Of a stretch of 16,235 nucleotides of DNA, positions 14,462 to 16,235 are shown in pieces (position 1 is the stretch's first letter; each line of letters starts with the position of its first letter). The DNA lies in contig CAZXUI010000093.1 of the NCBI GenBank assembly GCA_964643885.1, positions 1 through 16,235 of the forward strand. The letters run 5' to 3'. The notes beneath the pieces were generated by a model. That model ran no database searches, had not been told where the DNA came from, and saw nothing but the letters and a program-made list of their open reading frames with translations. This DNA is from CAADGL01 sp964643885 (GTDB lineage: Bacteria > Planctomycetota > Phycisphaerae > UBA1845 > Fen-1342). Made by a program: the position numbers and the translations under genes.

Positions 14462-14712
14462 CCTGTCGAGAAGTGTACGATTTCCTCATGGACTATCTCG
14501 ACGGCGAGCTGGCGCCGCCGCAGGCGGCCGAGTTCGAGCGGCACCTGAAGCTCTGCCCGCCCTGCGTGGCGTATCTGGAGAGCTATCGCAAGACGATCGA
14601 GCTGGAGCGCTCCTGCTGCTCGCCGCCGGAGGCGGACGCCGCCGGCCAGGTGCCCGAGGAGCTGATCCGGGCCATCCTCGCCGCGCGCAGCAAGTCATCC
14701 TCGCGTAATTAG
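14458..14712 (+). CDS. zf-HC2 anti-sigma factor, 84 aa
   Basis: This is a short soluble anti-sigma factor with an N-terminal putative zinc finger: Cys3, then His29-x3-Cys33-x2-Cys36 in an 'FERHLKLCPPC' context, the classic HC2 pattern. DYLDGELAPPQAAEFERH is the usual helix before it. After the finger come a helical stretch and a basic tail; there is no membrane segment, so it acts in the cytoplasm rather than as a membrane-tethered sensor. It should bind and inhibit the sigma factor encoded just upstream. The GTG start overlaps the sigma stop codon, with GGAG (14447-14450) seven bases upstream. Its length matches other single-domain zf-HC2 proteins in planctomycetes. Confidence 0.88.
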   Translation: MTCREVYDFLMDYLDGELAPPQAAEFERHLKLCPPCVAYLESYRKTIELERSCCSPPEADAAGQVPEELIRAILAARSKSSSRN

Positions 14713-15160
14713 TCATGCTGTTTGCATCTTTTTGAGGACGGCCTGGGCTCGGCGGACTCTTTCGAGGATCGCTTCGGCTTTGGCGGTCGGTACCGGGATA
14801 GGTTCTACACCAGGCCAGGGTGGTCCTTGGGCCGCCACCGAGTGGCTTGATCGCCGGCCGGTGCGCCGGATTGAGATCACGTTTTCGGGGCATGCCGTTT
14901 TTATTGGGTTTGCCCGATGGGGCTTGCCTGGCGGCGCAGCACGGTGCACTTTATAGGATCTGTGGGGACATGTCGCCTCTTTCGTTTGCCCGATAATTCG
15001 AACGGTTCGGGCCAGGGTGCCAGGGATAAGCGGCTTGTGCGTGGCCCGAGAACTAGGGCAGGTGGAGCGCCGCGCCGCCTGCCGAAGGCACTGGGCAGCG
15101 CTGGCCTCCGTGGCCGACGCAGGCCGTGGAAAGCCACAGCCCATGGAGAGAGGAGCGAGA
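14713..15160. other. Spacer without a convincing gene, more A/T-rich
   Basis: This 448-bp stretch has visibly more A and T than the rest of the window (for example runs near 14722-14733 and 14895-14905). A reverse-strand frame closes at 14713-14715, directly after the anti-sigma stop. Its last 50 or so codons read like protein ('PGVEPIPVPTAKAEAILERV', then RRAQAVLKKMQTA), but the upstream part is low-complexity and no start or ribosome binding site is visible. It may be a truncated gene remnant. The right end carries the ribosome binding site of the next gene (AGGAG at 15151-15155). Confidence 0.45.
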
Positions 15161-16126
15161 ATGACAGCTCCGCGGACAACGGGAATCGTGGTTGTGACAG
15201 TTGCGGCGGTCGGGTTGGTGGGGCGCTTGCATCCCGCCCTGGGGCAGGAGCCTTGCGAGGCGGCCAAGCTGACCGCCAGCGACGGGGCGGCGGGCGACGA
15301 GTTCGGCCGCTCCGTCTCCCTCTCCGGCGACACGGCGCTGGTCGGGGCGTTCTGGGACGACAACCGCGGGGGCAACTCCGGCTCGGCGTAGGTCTTCGCG
15401 CTGGCCGGCGACGACTGCAACGCCAACGGCGTGTTCGACGACTGCGAGGCGTACTTCTTGTTGACCGACAGTTCGCCGGCGCTGGGCCCGATCGGCCATG
15501 GCTAGCCGCAAAGCCACACGATCACCACGCCGCCGAACGCGGCTAGCAACGTCGAGATGACCTTCCGCGTCTACGCCGACCTGTCCACTCCGGAAGAGCA
15601 CATCGTCGTGGACGTCAATGGCGCGCGGCTCGGCCGCGTGTTCCAGTACTCTGTGAATGACTGTCCGGCCGAGCCGAGCGTGGCGGTGCTGCTGGTGTCC
15701 GCGGTGAATTGGAACTACGCCGTCGGCGGTGGCGACGCGGTCATTAGCATGGTCGCGTCCGAGGAGGTCGATCCGTACGCGTGCGATCAGTCGTGGATCC
15801 AAGTCAGCGTGCTCTATCGCGCGGTCGGGCCGGGCGACTGCCAGCGCAACGGCGTGCCGGACGAGTGCGACATTGCCAGTGGCACCAGCCAGGACGTCAA
15901 CGGCAACGGCGTTCCGGACGAGTGCGAGTGTGTCGGCGACGTCGACGGCGACGGGGACACGGACCAGGCGGATATCGGGAGCCTGCTGGCGGATTGGGGC
16001 TGCACCGGCGGCTCCTGCCAAGGCGACCTGGACGGCAGCGGCGAAACCGATTTCGCGGATATCGTGGCTCTGCTGGCCAAACTCGGATGTGGAGTCTGGT
16101 GCGGTCCAGGCTTCTGGATTCAGTAG
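15161..16126 (+). pseudogene. FG-GAP / dockerin-like exported protein, broken by two TAG codons
   Basis: One frame runs from the ATG at 15161 to the TAG at 16124-16126 (322 codons), interrupted by TAG at 15389-15391 (codon 77) and 15503-15505 (codon 115). It begins with a signal peptide (VVVTVAAVGLVGRLHPALG), then a single FG-GAP unit 'KLTASDGAAGDEFGRSVSLS', where family members usually have several. The first TAG sits where Tyr is expected in GSAYVF (TAC to TAG); the second follows PIGHG, where TCG to TAG is a plausible change. Downstream the frame stays protein-like: DCQRNGVPDECD and NGNGVPDECEC, then two calcium-loop repeats, DVDGDGDTDQADIGSLLADW and DLDGSGETDFADIVALLAKL, as in dockerins. 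The good ribosome binding site and intact flanks suggest recent decay of a secreted or surface protein. Assembly or sequencing error is the alternative. Confidence 0.75.
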
Positions 16127-16235
16127 CGGGTACGGTGGGTCCAGAGCCACCCTCGGGTGGATCTTCTGTTCGATTCGTGCCCCCACCCATAAGCGGGCGG
16201 GCCACCCGCGCCAGCTAAGTCTGACACAGCCGCCC

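Noticed and set aside
14715..14733. Short stem-loop with T run after the anti-sigma gene (ATGC-TGTTT-GCAT then CTTTTT)
   Set aside because: A four-base-pair stem is too weak for confident intrinsic termination, although its position is suitable.
15161..16126. TAG read as an amino acid (alternative genetic code)
   Set aside because: Apparently intact genes in the window end with TAG (for example at 1226, 2038, 4786 and 14710), so TAG functions as stop here.

Overview
The window is a high-GC bacterial chromosome segment, most likely from a member of the Planctomycetota, perhaps a Phycisphaerae-like lineage. The signs are a Hanks-type serine/threonine kinase fused to a membrane segment and TPRs, two ECF sigma/anti-sigma pairs, an FG-GAP protein ending in DVDGDGD-type dockerin-like repeats, and intergenic spacers filled with short GC-rich hairpin repeats. 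The placement rests on gene style only; there is no rRNA or other phylogenetic marker in the window, and no tRNA, CRISPR array, phage or transposase gene was found.

Layout. Positions 1-331 hold three 87-bp structured repeats and a 16-bp tandem repeat. They are followed by a small reverse-strand gene (340-555) and a divergent BamE-like lipoprotein gene (857-1228). Positions 1501-5734 form a forward block: an ECF sigma factor, its ChrR-type zinc/cupin anti-sigma factor, a secreted DUF4331 protein, a small lipoprotein and a secreted DUF4198 protein. The sigma operon and the DUF4331 gene share an upstream motif, TGAATCC-N17-CGTAT, so this looks like an autoregulated stress regulon acting on the cell envelope.

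Reverse-strand genes fill 5777-10075: a beta-CASP metallo-beta-lactamase-fold RNase, then (beyond a 240-bp array of hairpin repeats) a fused alpha/beta E1 subunit of a 2-oxoacid dehydrogenase, then a 67-residue two-helix membrane protein.

From 10349 the forward strand carries a kinase-TPR receptor and a probable lipoprotein two bases behind it. Next come a second ECF sigma factor and a zf-HC2 anti-sigma factor with overlapping start and stop. After a more A/T-rich spacer (14713-15160) with no convincing gene, the window ends with a decayed FG-GAP/dockerin-like gene broken by two in-frame TAG codons.

The strongest leads are the candidate sigma promoter shared by two transcription units at identical spacing, the 87-bp repeats with a compensatory base-pair change and complementary loops, the modular hairpin array at 7206-7449, and the two-amber pseudogene. 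No completely new defence or mobile system was recognised.
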